A DNA stretch of 64,000 bases from Silene latifolia (GCF_048544455.1 NC_133535.1:84630120-84694119); one strand, 5' to 3'. Counted from the first letter of the stretch, positions 1 to 11,711 are shown. Notes: generated by a model not told the origin, from the letters alone. Program-made: numbers and translations.

Positions 1-2172
1 TACCCAAGAAAAATGGGAGAATTCGGGTTTGCGTTGACTTCAGGGACCTGAACAAAGCAAGTCCAAAAGACGACTTCCCTCTGCCACATGTTGACATCCT
101 GGTGGATAACACTACCGAGCACGCCCTATTATCATTCATGGACAGGTATACTAGGTACAACCAGATCAAAATGGCTGAGGAAGACATGCATAAGACCGCA
201 TTCATAACACAGTGGGGTACATACAGCTACACGGTCATGCCCTTCGGTCTAATCAACGCCGGAGCAACTTATCAAAGAGCCGCCACCACACTCCTACATG
301 ACATGATGCACAAGGAGGTGGAGGTATATGTCGATGACATGATCGTTAAATTAAAAAAGCGGGATGGCCACATCAACTCCCTCCGGAAATTCTTCGCTCT
401 TCTGCGAAAATATAACATGAGACTAAATTCTCAGAAGTGTGCATTCGGGGTCACCTCCGGAAAACTTCTGGGACACGTCGTCAGCAAAAGGGGCATCGAA
501 ATTGATCCTACCAAAATCAAGGCTCTTCAACAAATGCCTCGGCCTAAGAATGAGAAGGAGATTCGGGGATTTCTCGGTCAAGTTCAATACATCAGTCGCT
601 TCATAGCAAAACTCACTATGATTTACGAACCAATCTTCAAGAAGCTCCGCGCCTCCGATCACTCCGATTGGGATGACGACTGTCAAAAGGCCTTCGACAG
701 GATAAAGAAAATCCTATCTAAGCCTCTTGTCCTCATGCCACCTCAACAAGGAATTCCCTTATCCCTATACCTGACTGTCACCGACACAGCCATGGGAGCA
801 ATGCTAGCACAAACAGTCGACGGCGAAGAACAAGCCATCTATTACATCAGCAAAAAATTCATCGAGTATGAGACAAGGTACACGCAACTGGAAAAGACAT
901 GCCTTGCCCTGGTCTGGTCAACAAAGAAGCTGCGACACTACATGCTCAGCTACACGGTTCACATTTACTCCAAGATGGACCCGGTCAAATACATCTTCGA
1001 AAAACCCGTACTAAACGGAAGGCTGCCTAAATGGACACTCATGCTATCTGAATTTGACCTCAAATTCGTACCCCTCAAGGTTATCAAGGGAAGGGTAGTC
1101 GGCGATTTCGTAGCAGAAAACCCTGTCAACGAGGATCCAACAACCGACACATGGTCACTTCCTGACGAAGACATCCTTTGTGCCGACACCGACACATGGG
1201 ACTTATACTTCGACGGTGCATTAAACCTGAGAGGCTTCGGGGTAGGAATCCTTCTGATATCACCAGAGGGAGAACATGTTCCAATCTCAATCAAGCTAGA
1301 CATCACCGTCACCAACAATGCCACCGAATACGAAGCATGACTCATCGGCCTACAAGAAGCCATAACACTTGGCATCAAGAGACTGAGGGTCCATGGCGAT
1401 TCCTCACTCATCATCAATCAGGTGTCCGGATCATGGAAAATCCGTAGCGATAGCTTAGCACCCTACCGAGCAAAAATTAATCAGGAGGCCGAATTCTTTG
1501 ACCAAGTCGATTACTTCCACTTACCACGGGAAGAAAATCAATTTGCTGATGCCCTGGCAAAACTTGCGACGCTCGTCAACATACCTGACTACATGACATC
1601 GATGCCCCTAAGCGCACCAGCTCACATCTGCGCCATCAACAACGATGAGGAGAACCATGTCGAACCTTGGTACCAAGCCATCCTCAACTACAAAACCAAA
1701 AACGAATTCCCTCCCAACTCTGATACAAGAGGATAAATAGCAATCCGTTTACTTGCATCACAATTCGTGATAAACCAAGAACAACTATACAAAAGAACAC
1801 CCTAAGGGATTATCCTCCTTTGCATTGACCACCACAAAGCCAAAAAAGTCATGGGAGAGGTCCACGACGGAGAATGCGGCCCTCACATGAGCGCAATAAT
1901 GCTGACCCAAAAAATCATGCGGTTAGGCTACTACTGGACCACCATGGAAGCCGATTGCAGAAACTACGTCAAACATTGCCACAATTGTTAAATCTTCGTC
2001 AATATACAACATGTACCACCATCCCTTTTATACACCATGACATCACCCTGGCCTTTCTCGACCTGGGGCATCGACATCATCGGGAAGGTCAACCCGGTGG
2101 GCACCAAAGGGTATTGCTTCGTCCTCGTCGCCGTCGGCTACTTCACCAAATGGGTGGAAGCGCAGTCCTATG
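1..2172 (+). pseudogene. pol: Element H pol, first part: RT, two RNase H domains, integrase N-terminus (Tat/Retand-like Ty3/Gypsy)
   Basis: The window opens inside reverse transcriptase, in the frame starting at base 3. RT carries the YVDD box at 327-338. A retroelement RNase H follows (about 660-1110), then a second RNase H of a different type (about 1190-1590, starting WDLYFDGALN). Two RNase H domains in a row are a known mark of the Tat lineage. The integrase zinc domain (H-x-H half near HDGECGPH, C-x2-C as CHNC) lies at about 1855-1988, and the catalytic core begins at 2037 with the first Asp in GIDIIG. In-frame stops are at 1338-1340 (TGA), 1734-1736, 1803-1805 and 1989-1991 (TAA), so this copy is dead. 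The frame is then split at 2172 by element T. The enzyme would copy element RNA into DNA and join it to the chromosome. RT and RNase H calls are sure; the lineage call rests on the paired RNase H domains, the related T primer site and the 3' antisense ORF. Confidence 0.93.
2168..2172. repeat. Left target-site duplication of element T (CTATG)
   Basis: CTATG directly precedes the TGTGGACA end of T and is repeated at 23445-23449 after the TATCTACA end. Removing T and one copy restores an uninterrupted integrase reading frame, which confirms both the insertion and its exact borders. Confidence 0.97.
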
Positions 2173-4303
2173 TGTGGACATGGGCCACAGGCCGGTCTAT
2201 GGATTTGGGCCACCTACCGGTCCGTAGTCATGGGCCACCTGCACGCCAAGCCAATCTGTGGACATGCAGCGGTCTAGAAGGCCACGCTCGGCGGCGTAAA
2301 AATGCTTTCGACCAGATCGCTTTAGATCGGTCGGTTTCGTCTCGGTAAAGGTCTCGAAACGATTAGAGATGTTCGGAGTCGCCACCAAGCATTTGTGGGA
2401 TGCTTGGAACCCATTCGAATCCACTTTATACCTAGGTCAACCAAGGCAAAAAGCGGTGTTTGACATAGGTACTAAAGATAAGGACTCGTCCCCCTTTTAG
2501 CATTCTATGCCTAAAATGACTCTCGTACGCCCTGGATAAGGCCATCCATTATCCAAAGGTTCTGAGTAAGGGGTGAAGGTACGTATTGGGAAGCCTTTTA
2601 ATCGGACACCCAATCCTGCCTGCGTTAGCGACCTCTACTGATCGATCGTGTTTGTTTAAGTGCAAGAGTTGATAAAACGGTGTAAATGCATGAATGCATC
2701 CAAAAGTTTAACCTAACATGTGAGCTTTCTAAGTCGGTTTGCTAATCCAAATATCAAGCATAAGATGTCAAGTTGGATTTAGATTGATTTGCATGTGAGA
2801 ACGGAAATTAAACATCCATTTACCAAATTCGGGTTATGATGCGTAACACGATCCATTTATTGAAAAAGTGTGTCAAGTGACAAAGTGTAAAAAACGTAAG
2901 CTTGTCAATCTGATCCGTCGTGTATTCGGATTAAACGTAATCGGGATCGTCCTAGATAAGTGCTAAAAACGAGGCAGAACAGTGCTAGACAGCCCCTTTG
3001 GGGCGCGAGCCTATTGGCGATAGAAGGGGCTCTGCCCAGGTTTTGAAATATGAAAGCAGAGGGCCTCTTGGGGCGCGAGCCATGGGGCGTACCAAGGGGC
3101 GTTTCCTGGTTGTTAAAAAGGTTGTTTAAAACCGTTTTTTGTGATTAATGATTTGCAAGTATGATTTGCATGACTCGGAATAATTACTATTATATTAGTA
3201 ATATTCGTTGTCGGACTTGCATGTTTGAAAAGCATAATAAAATGGTAAGAGGAAAATGTTTGATTTGAACTAATTATGTTAAGTTCAATTATTTGTAATT
3301 AGTCAAGTTTGTCATCGTACTCGGATTAAACCGACATGGTATAAAGAACCAAGGATGATTATGAATTATGACTAATATGTTTGCAAATGTAAACAAATAA
3401 GAAAAATGGTAAATAAAATAAAAGGGGGTTAAAATACCCATTAAAATGTAATTAACCAATAATATCATCGAGTCACGGAATAAACCGTCATGGTATAAAA
3501 AACCAAGGATGATTTTTATAATGGTCAAAATATGTTTATCATAAAAATGAATTAAAATGGTAAATAAAGAAAAGGATTTCTTTTAAAATGTAATTAACCA
3601 ATTAATATCACCGAGTCACGGATTTAACCGTCATGGTATATGGAACCAAGGGTGATTATGATTTATGGTTAAAAAATTTGTTATAGAAATGGTTTGAAAC
3701 ATTCGAAATGGTAAAAACCGTAAAAGGAAACAAGTAAAACTAAAAGAAAGTGTTGAAGAAAAGACAAACTCAAACACGTTTGAGTCTGACCTGGGCACCC
3801 CATTGAGGCGTGAGCCACCTTGCACAATAAGGGGCTTCTGCCTCAGGCCAAAACTCAGTTTTGGCTCGTCTAACCTAAATTTGAATCGTGTTATGCATCG
3901 TTCGTGCTTATAGACTCATAAAAACAATAAATACATGAAATAAAGTGAGTTGCTTACACCCTCAAACTTACTTGTATTGATATTTTGCGACGTAGACGAC
4001 TTTAGAGACAAGTTTTCTCGTAGCGACTACTCACGATCAAGAAGTTTAAAAAGAGTGCCTTAAAAAAGGATTTGGTTTTGAAAATATGTTAATTAAAACA
4101 TGTTGATTCATTAGTTGAGTTGGTTGAATGGGTCGGTCGAATGCACGGCGACGGTACCAAACAATATGTGTTAGGCTTGTGTTTACGATCGGTAGGTCGT
4201 AGACACGTGTCGATTTTGTGACTTAGGAAGTCGAGTATAGAAGTTTAAGGGAGATGTGAGGGGGCGGACGCTCGCGTGAATATTATGGTGTGTGATGGTG
4301 GGT

Positions 4304-4310
4304 CTTTATA
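4304..4310 (-). promoter_or_regulatory. TATA-like box of the T left LTR
   Basis: Minus-strand TATAAAG; the right LTR has TATAAATA at the same place (22647-22654). A GGCGCGAGCC hairpin (4360-4403) lies just upstream on the minus strand. The left LTR box is one base weaker than the right one. Confidence 0.6.
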
Positions 4311-4359
4311 GAGAAATGTAGGATGGTAGGTCGGTCGGTTTTGCTTGGAGGCTAAGGAG

Positions 4360-4403
4360 ACACCCCATTGAGGCGCGAGCCACTCCGTGACTCAATGGGG
4401 TGT
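4360..4403. promoter_or_regulatory. Perfect 13-bp inverted repeat with GGCGCGAGCC in the loop, upstream of TATA
   Basis: Arms ACACCCCATTGAG (4360-4372) and CTCAATGGGGTGT (4391-4403) enclose an 18-base loop containing GCGCGAGCC. The same structure is at about 22704-22747 in the right LTR. Related hairpins with other arms are at 2991-3031 (AGCCCCTT/AAGGGGCT), 3063-3100 (GCCTCTTGG/CCAAGGGGC, one mismatch) and, weaker, near 3796-3836. Confidence 0.75.
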
Positions 4404-5101
4404 ACTGTCCCTTTCAATTTGGATGTGGCCTATTCTCCATCCATTGTTTGGTTGGTTTGATATGTGGTATTCATATAATATGTCGTGTAACAATATGGGC
4501 ATCTAATAAGATGATTTTGGGTGTTACTTGAGGTAGGTGTTTTGTGTGCTTGACTCGGGTTTGACCCGTGTGAGTCGGGATTTGAATTTTTATTCGGTTT
4601 TTGGCTCGGTGTCGGTTTTGACTCTAATTAGGGTCATTTTAATGGAAATGATATGATGAAAACATTCATGGCATTATTTTCGACATTCGAGATTTGGTTT
4701 GACTCGGTTTGACTCAGGTTGACTCGAGTTGCGGGTTTCTGAGTCGGTTTTGGGTCCGAAGACGATTTTGACTCTAATTAAGGTCATTTTAATGGAAATG
4801 ACATGATGAAAACATTCATGGCATTATTTTTGACATTCAAGATTTGGGTTGACTCGGGTTGACTCAGGTTGACTTGAGTTGCGGGTTTCTGAATCGGTTT
4901 TGGTTCCGAAGACGGTTTTAACTCTAAATAGTGTTATTTTAATGCAAATGAAGTTAGAAAACTTTTGAAATCATTTTTCATATCCGAGTAGTGCATTAAA
5001 CCGTATCATGTATAGCCAATCCACGCACGCATATCAAAAACACGTTATAGTCCGATCATCATCGGGTGGTTTTTGGAAGGTGCAGATACTGGGTATCTAC
5101 A

Positions 5102-5115
5102 GAGTTCCCACTTTG
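5102..5115 (-). other. Polypurine tract of element T
   Basis: On the minus strand AAAGTGGGAACTC runs directly into TGTAGATACC, the LTR start. The H counterpart is GTGGGGGCTC at 31411-31420. This is the expected plus-strand primer site; the purine run is interrupted here. Confidence 0.75.
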
Positions 5116-5339
5116 ACTGAGGCTTGGACAGGGCGAAAGTAAAAGTATGATCTCCAGGTCAATCAAAGATTACACCCTGAAGACCATTGCGACGTCAAGG
5201 CGACTCAAAAGGGTTTGAGCCAAGGACTGCCATCGGGAAAGGCGACGCCGAGGCGACTCGGGGATTCGAGTCAAGGACTTGCCGTCAGGAACAGTTTAGA
5301 GTCTGTCGACTTTCGATTCAGGTCGCTTAAAGTCCATTA

Positions 5340-5810
5340 GACTACGTATAAAGGCTCACCAGCCATAAGAAGGAATCATACCTGAGGCATCTTCGGGAAT
5401 ACGTCCTTGAATCTTTTGCGCGCAAAGGCTCGCCAGCCGGTGTTGAAGGCGGTGTGTTTTGAGGCTCGCCTGCCATAGGAATGAGTCATACCTGAGGCAT
5501 CTTCGGGATATGTCCTTGAGTCGTATCTTGTGTGTGTGCAAAGGCTCGCCAGCTGTGATAAGGAGTCGTACCCGAGGCGTCTTCAGGATACTTTCTTGAG
5601 TTGTACCTTGTTTGTGGACAAAGGCTCGCCATCGTGTGAAAAGTAGTCGTACCCGAGGCATCTTCGGGATACGTCCTTGAGTTGTACCTTGTTTGCGGAC
5701 AAAGGCTCGCCAGCTTGTGAAAAGGAGTCGTACCCGAGGCATCTTCGGGATACGTCCTTGAGTTGTATCTTGTTTGCGGACAAAGGCTCGCCGGCCATGG
5801 TGGTCGAAAG
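5340..5810. repeat. 81-bp tandem array (GGCTCGCCAGC units) in T
   Basis: Copies of AAAGGCTCGCCAGC recur at about 5540, 5620, 5701 and 5782, an 81-bp period, with looser copies at 5350, 5425 and 5460. Because 81 is a multiple of three, long open frames appear on both strands; they repeat themselves and are not genes. The H and H2 3' regions carry the same core as a 32-bp array. Confidence 0.85.
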
Positions 5811-6069
5811 ATCGACTGTGGGAAATAGCATGTGTGACATCCATTTGAAAATCAGCACTCGTTGGGGAGTTAGAAACTTCTCAGGACTCGTCGGGGATAT
5901 GAGTTGCTGCTCGCTGGGAGGTAGCGTATGCCATGTAATCGACGGGGTTAAAGCCCTTGGACTTGATGGGTCGCCGTTTGTTGGGAAGAACCCAGTACTC
6001 AATCGGAGTGAGTTTGTCTTCTCAAGATTATCTGTATGGTTAGTGACCACACAAATCCGCAGTCGCATA

Positions 6070-6220
6070 GACAAGCACGTTGAAAGCAAGCATATAAGCA
6101 CATAAGCACATAAGCATGTAAGCATGTGATCATGTGAGCAGTTAGCATATAAGCAACTATCATGTAAGAATATAAGCATATGATCACATAAGCATGTAAA
6201 CAATTAGCACGTAATATCTC
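6070..6220. repeat. Short-period array of AAGCACAT/AAGCATGT units in T
   Basis: About fifteen imperfect copies of an 8-10 bp unit (AAGCATAT, AAGCACAT, AAGCATGT). Nothing coding is seen from here to 6890 beyond single-copy spacer with two copies of a block around AGAAGCCCCCAG (6712-6795). Confidence 0.75.
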
Positions 6221-6893
6221 GCGTGAGAGGAGATATGAGTTTTGAAAGTTGTGAAGCTTAAAGACGAGTCTTGTTACTCGTAGATCTGTGATTTAATATA
6301 TTGGAGACACGTGGCCATTGGGACACGGACTCACATAGATGCATACTGACAGACTGACAAATGGGCAGTCGTGAACGTGATGCTAACTCAGTATTGACAC
6401 GACACGGGGGTAACTCTGAGAGACCTTGCACATGTAAGTGCAACTCCTAGCCAAGAAAGGGTGACAACGCGTATCAAATCCTTGGAGTAGAAGGTCCACT
6501 TGGCTGGGGAACATGAATTGATTATCTTCTCCAGACATCTTTGCCCTTGTTTGCTTACTTGAGATCCCTTCTCGAGGTATGATGATTCAGAGAGCAGAAC
6601 CAAGACCTTGTCATCGTCCGAACCGAGCACTAGGATGTGAGCAGTTTTATTTTGGACTGTAGTTAAGACTCAAAAGACGTTTGAGGATAAAGGATGGGTG
6701 GCGTCTTGAAAGAGAAGCCCCCAGAGTGAGAAGGTGGGATTTTGACAAAGCAGGGAATGGGCGACGTCTTAAAGAAGAAGCCCCCAGTAAAGAGATATAA
6801 GATTAATTTTTTGCAGCTGGGTGGGCTACTTTTGAGGATTGATGTTGATGGTTGAGATTGAAATGGGTGTGCGTTTGCATCCTTGTTAAGGGA

Positions 6894-7309
6894 CAGCCTA
6901 CGTATTCGCGTGTTTGCGAAATCAAACCAGATCGTAGTTCTGAGCTGGTTATTGAGGATTGAAAATTGGAAATGTTGTGAAAGGAGTATGCGGTTGTGTC
7001 CTCGTAATAGGACTGCGTACGTATTCGCGTGCGTGCGAAATCAAACCAGATCGTAGTTATGAGTGTGTGTGTGCAATTAGTTGCAAATTGAAGGTTTGAA
7101 AATTGAATGTGTGTGGGGGTGTGCTTGTGTCCTCGTAATAGGACTGCCTACGTATTCGCATGTTTGCGAAATCAAACCAGATCGTAGTTCTGAATATATG
7201 TGCCTAAGCTAACTTTTAGGACCTTAAAGTGATTTTGAGGTGTATGGTTGTGTCCTTGGGGGACTGCCTACGTATTCACATGAAGTGAAATCAAACCAGA
7301 TCGTAGTTC
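6894..7309 (-). promoter_or_regulatory. Four copies of a conserved stem-loop module in the T 3' region
   Basis: Copies at 6894-6940, 7012-7059, 7141-7190 and 7261-7309, about 120 bp apart. Read on the minus strand each has a left flank CTACGATCTGGTTTGAT, a stem-loop, then ATACGTAGGCAG or a close variant. Copies 1-3 have stem TTCGC/GCGAA with differing loops; copy 4 has TTCAC/GTGAA, a compensated G:C to A:T change. Two diverged copies stand in H at 24384-24433 and 24493-24542. Confidence 0.8.
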
Positions 7310-7344
7310 GGAACTGTGTGTGCCTAAGCGAGTTGTTAGGACCT

Positions 7345-7905
7345 TAAAGTGTGTGGGTCACGACGGTAAAAGCCGTTTGGTGACTCGAAAAATTGATTTG
7401 AGATAACTCCTCCTTGATCATGAATCGAAGAGGTGTAATTTGTGAAAATGTTCCTTATCATGTGAGCACACTAAAAAGTGGACCCTAAGGTTAGATTGGG
7501 TATGTCCCGTTCTCGGTATCAAAGCATTCGAGGACTCCGTATCTGGGTCAGGGTGAAAATGGCTTCAAAATTAGGGAATGTGGAGCTTGGTAATAATAGG
7601 TTTGTTTGACAGATAAAAATCTGGGGTTGAGCGTCACGACGGAAAATTCCGTTTGGTGACTTGAAGGTTGATCGGAGATAAATACCTCTTGATCATGAAT
7701 CGAAGAGGTGTAACTTGTGAAAAAGTTCCTTATCATTTGAGCACACTAAAAAGTGGACTCTAAGGGTATAATAGGTATGTCCCGTTCTCGATAGCAAAGC
7801 ATTCGAGGACTTCGTGGGGTTTGTGGTGAAAAATGGCTTCAATATTAGGGAATGTGGAGCTTGGTAATAATGGGTTTGCTTAACAGATAAAAATCTGGAG
7901 CAAGA
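7345..7905. repeat. About 280-bp direct duplication in T
   Basis: Two successive blocks start with GTCACGACGG and end near GATAAAAATCTGG (about 7347-7623 and 7630-7900). They share the phrases GATCATGAATCGAAGAGG and ATGTCCCGTTCTCG. A shorter duplication of about 90 bp follows at 8045-8215 (CCTAGATAGGTCTCC). No coding signal. Confidence 0.75.
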
Positions 7906-8220
7906 ATTTTGTGGTGTTTAGGCCGAAGTGTAACGGCTTGTAGTGTGGTGCGGAATAGGGTCTCCGACTTGATGTGGCCTGAGCACGAAATGGTTGGTAA
8001 ATAATATGGGATCAGATTTCCATGTCTGGACCTTAAAGCTTAAGGTGTGATATTACAAGCATGAGGGGAATCCTCAGAAGCCTAGATAGGTCTCCTTATA
8101 ACAGTCTCTAGAAGGACTTAAAGGTGAAGCGATATTGGTTTTAATTTTGAGGGAAATCCCCAGGATCCTAGATAGGTCTCCCTGTAAGAGTCTCTAGAAG
8201 GACTTAGGGGTGAAGCAGTT

Positions 8221-8620
8221 TTGGTCGAGGTTTTAGTGTTTGGTGTTTTGGACTTGTGGGTCCGGGATTTGATGTGTTGGACTCGTTGGTCCCGGGCTTT
8301 GGACTTGTTGGTCCTGGACTTGGTGTTTTGGACTCATGGGTCCTGGGCTTTGGACTTGTTGGTCCTAGACTTGGTGTTTTGGACTTATGGGTCCCGGGCT
8401 TTGGACTTATTTGTCCTGGACTTGGTGTTTTGGACTCATGGGTCCCGGGCTTTGGTCTTATTTGTCCTGGACTTGGTGTTTTGGACTCATGGGTCCTGGG
8501 CTATGGACTTGTTGGTCCTGGACTTTGTATTTGTGTGTTGGACTCATGGGTCCTGGACTTTGGACTTGTTGGTCCTGGACTTTGGATGTTGGTGTCGGAC
8601 TTGTTGGTCCGAAGTTTGAA
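8221..8620. repeat. 51-bp tandem array (TTGGACTTGTTGGTCC) in T
   Basis: Units begin at about 8300, 8351, 8402, 8453 and 8504, exactly 51 bp apart, with degenerate copies on either side. The period is a multiple of three, which keeps three overlapping + frames open for up to 132 codons. I treat those frames as by-products. Confidence 0.9.
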
Positions 8621-8635
8621 AAGTGAAATTGTGGG

Positions 8636-9290
8636 AAAATAACGAATTTGAATTTCGCTATTTCATTTTTTTGAAAAGTGACGGTTTTGAATTTCGTCAG
8701 TTGAAATTGTGGGAAAATAGCGAATTTGAATTTCACTATTTCGTTTTCTGATTTGAAGATAACGGATTTTTAAATCCGTCGTTTGGAATTTGTGAAAGCA
8801 GGAATTTGAATTTCGCTATCTCATTTTTGTTTGAAAGGACGGTTTTTGATTCCGTCGTTTGGAATTTGTAAAAGTAGCGAATTTGAATTTCGCTATCTCA
8901 TTTTGTTTGAAAGGACGGTTTTTGATTCCGTCGTTTGGAATTTGTGAAAGTAGCGAATTTGAATTTCGCTATTTCAATTTTGTTTGAACGGACGGTTTTT
9001 GATTCCGTCATTTGGAATTTGTGAGAGATAGCGAATTTGAATTTCACTATTCTGTTTTTTTTTCATTTGGCTTCAGCCTTGGCTTTTGCTTTGGCTGTGA
9101 GCTTTGGCTTTGGGTGAATGGCTATTGGCTTTGGCCTTTGATTTTGGCCTTTCGCTTTGGTTTTGAATGAATGGTTATTGGCTTGGGCCTTTGATTTTGG
9201 CCTTTTGCTTTGGCTTTTGATTGAATGGCTATTGGCTTAGGCCTTTGATTTTGGCCTTTCGCTTTGGCTTTTGAATTATTGGTTCTTTTC
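8636..9290. repeat. Tandem arrays in T: CGAATTTGAATTTCGCTAT units, then TTGGCCTTTGATTTTGGCC units
   Basis: The first array (8636-9055) has units of roughly 70-75 bp with AGCGAATTTGAATTTCGCTA and GGACGGTTTTTGATTCCGTC, both internally palindromic. It is the reverse complement of the H array at 29040-30220. The second (9060-9290) is a degenerate GGCTTTGGCC-rich array of about 62-66 bp. From 9290 to 9846 there is spacer plus a GACTCGGACTCGGACTCAG run (9808-9830) that would encode a Ser-Glu tail of the gag frame. Confidence 0.8.
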
Positions 9291-9846
9291 CGTCCTTCGT
9301 TCGAGGCAGGTAAAGGTGCAGACGGAGATGTACCCGTTGGTGAGAGGTTGAAATTTGGCGATGGGATGTTTTTGTGGGGAATGGGCTTGCCTTTCGTCAT
9401 TGATCATGAACAAGGAGATGTTCTGGTTTGTTATCTGGGTTCGTCGTTGAATCCCCTTTATAGAAGCTCGTTCTAAATTAGGTGCTAATGAAAGGTTTTT
9501 ATTGCCAGACATGGAATAGATAAAGAAAATGGACACGGAGTTTCGAGTCCTCTGCTTACTCGGTACGGAACGTCACTCGAGTGTACTCACATTGAATTGG
9601 AACATATTGTTTGTTTTAAATCAATTCTCGTTGTCAACGGGAAATGGTAAAGGGGAGAATATATGATAGTTGAAAATCGTGCTTTTATTTAGATAAATAA
9701 GATGTTAGCACATACTCGATGAATACATGTGAATCATGGGGACAGCCCCCAGTTGTCACTTAGGAATAAAAGGACAAACACTAGGATATATATGACAAAG
9801 CCTAAGACTCGGACTCGGACTCAGACTCAATCGTAGATACGGACTC

Positions 9847-11145
9847 CTAATCATCATGTTCCTCTTCGAAGGTCTCTTTCGCAGCATCCCGCGGCTTGAT
9901 TGTCTGGTCTTGAGCATTGACCCACTTGAGCACTTCACTCTCGTTGTTGGGGATTATATAAGGACAATAGTCGATGAGGCTTTTATCTTCTTGCAGAAAG
10001 AGATGTTCATTAGGGTTGTCTTCATCACTTGGTTGGCATAAGGATGAAGCTATCAGTTCATGATTGTCGATCATATTTTAAATAACATGTTTCAGTTTGA
10101 AGCACGTTTCAGTATCATGACCTTTTCCTTGATGATATTGGCAATAGGCGATGCCGTCCCAGAAACGGGATTTCTTGCATTCAGACGGGTCCGGGGTGGG
10201 CCCGATTGGTTGTAGCTTCCCTTAAGTTATGAGCTTTTGAAGAGCTTCGGCATAGGTTGTGTTGAGGTTGGTGAATGTCCTTCGAGAACGTTCAACCTTG
10301 CTGTTTGACTTGAGACATTCAGGAGGATTGTCCTGACTGAGAGGTACAATTATGATTTTGCCAGCTTCAATCATATCTTGAATGGCATGCTTGAGTTTGA
10401 AACGGGTTTCGGTGTCATGGCCCTTGCCTTGATGGTACAGGAAATAGGCATTACCATCCCAGAATCGGGCTCTTTTGTGTTCGGGTTTGTCCGGAGTCGG
10501 ACCAATGGGTTGCAACATTCCTTCTGAAGCAAGTATCTCCAGAGCGGTGCCATATGTTGTTCCCAGATCTGTGAATACCCTTTGATCTTTTCCCATGGTT
10601 CCCACATTGGTGTTTTTTGGGATGTTTTTGTGAGTTTTGTTTTTGTTTTTGTTTTTCTCAATCCTGGGCGGGAGCAGGATTTGGTCATTGTCAATGGGAA
10701 GTTTTGAGGAAATTGCTCGGTATATTGAAGGGGTATTTGGTGAGGCAATTTCATGTTCTTTGTTGGTAGGTTCGTGGATGTGGGAACCATCGGATGACTC
10801 CTCATTTTCAATAGCTGTTGGTTGGTGAAGGGAGGGTTGGTTTTCTCCTTGGTGGTTAGGTTCATTTTCGGTAGTACCGACCCTTTTCTCCAAATTAGCT
10901 ACCCGGGTGTTCAAATCATCGATAGCCACTTGCAGCTTTGAGAATATGTTGTTGATGGAGACAGAGAGCATCATTATACCGCTTTCTATGCCATCCTCAT
11001 CAATTGCATGAATTTACTCATCGTCAGGAGAGATGAGGTGAGAGCAGTCTAAGGGAGGTTCCTGACTACGTCCAATAGGATTTTCTGGAGGCTTGATTTT
11101 GTTATTTGTTGAGGGGGGTAATGGTAATTCACCCTTTTCGATAAT
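9847..11145 (-). pseudogene. T gag-like protein, second half: knuckle modules 2 and 3
   Basis: Continues the frame broken by B at 17374. Module 2 (about 10614-10360) and module 3 (about 10290-10060) each run from a T-Y-x-x-A-L region through PIGPTPD and a WDG box to YHQGKGHDTE and LKH. Module 3 keeps the C-x2-H-x4-H-x4-C pattern (CQYHQGKGHDTETC). Module 2 has lost both outer cysteines (F and R instead). The linker between modules 1 and 2 has a heptad-like stretch (INNIFSKLQVAIDDL) and a Lys/Asn run. In-frame TAA stops are at 11016-11014, 10224-10222 and 10080-10078; the last stretch ends at 9847 after an acidic tail. Gag would form the particle and bind RNA. Upstream ATG usage is uncertain. 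I am sure of the module repetition, less sure whether a full-length product was ever made. Confidence 0.82.
11141..11145. repeat. Left flank of element B (ATAAT, imperfect target-site duplication)
   Basis: ATAAT precedes the B left LTR and AGAAT (17374-17378) follows the right LTR. One of five bases differs, either a later mutation or an imperfect duplication. Joining the two sides with one copy keeps the T gag frame open across the site. Confidence 0.75.
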
Positions 11146-11447
11146 TGATACGTGCATTTTATATAGTCTTATTAGCTTATTTTATGCACGTATGTCTATG
11201 CTTTTATCGTGGTTTTATGCTACGAAATGCCCCGAATATGCTACTTTGGTGTATTTTGTCTTAATTGCAGGAATGGACCATAAAGTAGTGAAATCAAGCC
11301 ATTTACCGTCCGTTTTCATGCATTTGGAGGAGGAGTGGATTTGGAGCGGGAATTATAGCTGTCTTGGGATGCGTGAAGCCTTTTCGAGAGCTAAAAGGAC
11401 AAGTCAAAGTCAAACTAACGAGAATCATGAGCTGCTGAAGTCAAGAT

Positions 11448-11640
11448 CCACTCGATCGAGTAATTAATTAGTCGATCGAGTGGTTTTAGGATGAATAATC
11501 AGGCGGTCGAGTAGTTTATCTAGTCGATCGACCATTTGCATTTATTGTTTTAGTCGATCGAGTAACTATTCTGGTCGATCGACCAGTTTTGAGCCTGAGC
11601 TGCTCGATCGAGTGGTTTTATTCCACTCGATCGAGTGGAT
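11448..11640. promoter_or_regulatory. Cluster of eight CTCGATCGAG-type sites upstream of the B promoter
   Basis: Sites near 11451, 11471, 11513, 11523, 11552, 11573, 11602 and 11624. The first two form a nearly perfect 36-bp palindrome (11448-11483) of two CCACTCGATCGAG arms around TAATTAATTA. The last is the 16-bp palindrome CCACTCGATCGAGTGG. The cluster ends about 65 bp before the TATA box and is repeated at 16325-16516. Confidence 0.85.
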
Positions 11641-11703
11641 TTTGCTACGGGCTGGGCTTTTTGCTTTAATTCCGTCAATTAGGTTTAGCAAATCCTATTT
11701 TCT

Positions 11704-11711
11704 TATAAATA
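11704..11711 (+). promoter_or_regulatory. TATA box of the B 5' LTR
   Basis: TATAAATA in TTCTTATAAATAGGAAG; identical at 16581-16588 in the 3' LTR. A T/C-rich stretch follows, as is common at plant transcription starts. Confidence 0.8.

Larger units (their letters stand above)
2173..5101 (-). repeat. 3' LTR of element T (left copy)
   Basis: Begins TGTGGACA and ends TATCTACA on the + strand; matches 20515-23444 along its length. Contains a minus-strand TATA-like box at 4304-4310, three near-tandem blocks with AACCGTCATGGTATA near 3300-3660, two near-identical blocks rich in GACTCGGTTTGACTC at about 4620-4910, and four hairpins built around GGCGCGAGCC. Confidence 0.95.

Noticed and set aside
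5583..6203. 206-codon minus frame and 142-codon + frame
   Set aside because: Both lie across the 81-bp and short-period arrays; the peptides repeat and show no domain.
8221..8642. Overlapping + frames of 79-132 codons
   Set aside because: They come from the 51-bp array, which has no stops in any + frame and a period divisible by three. The peptides are repetitive Trp/Leu/Gly with no domain.
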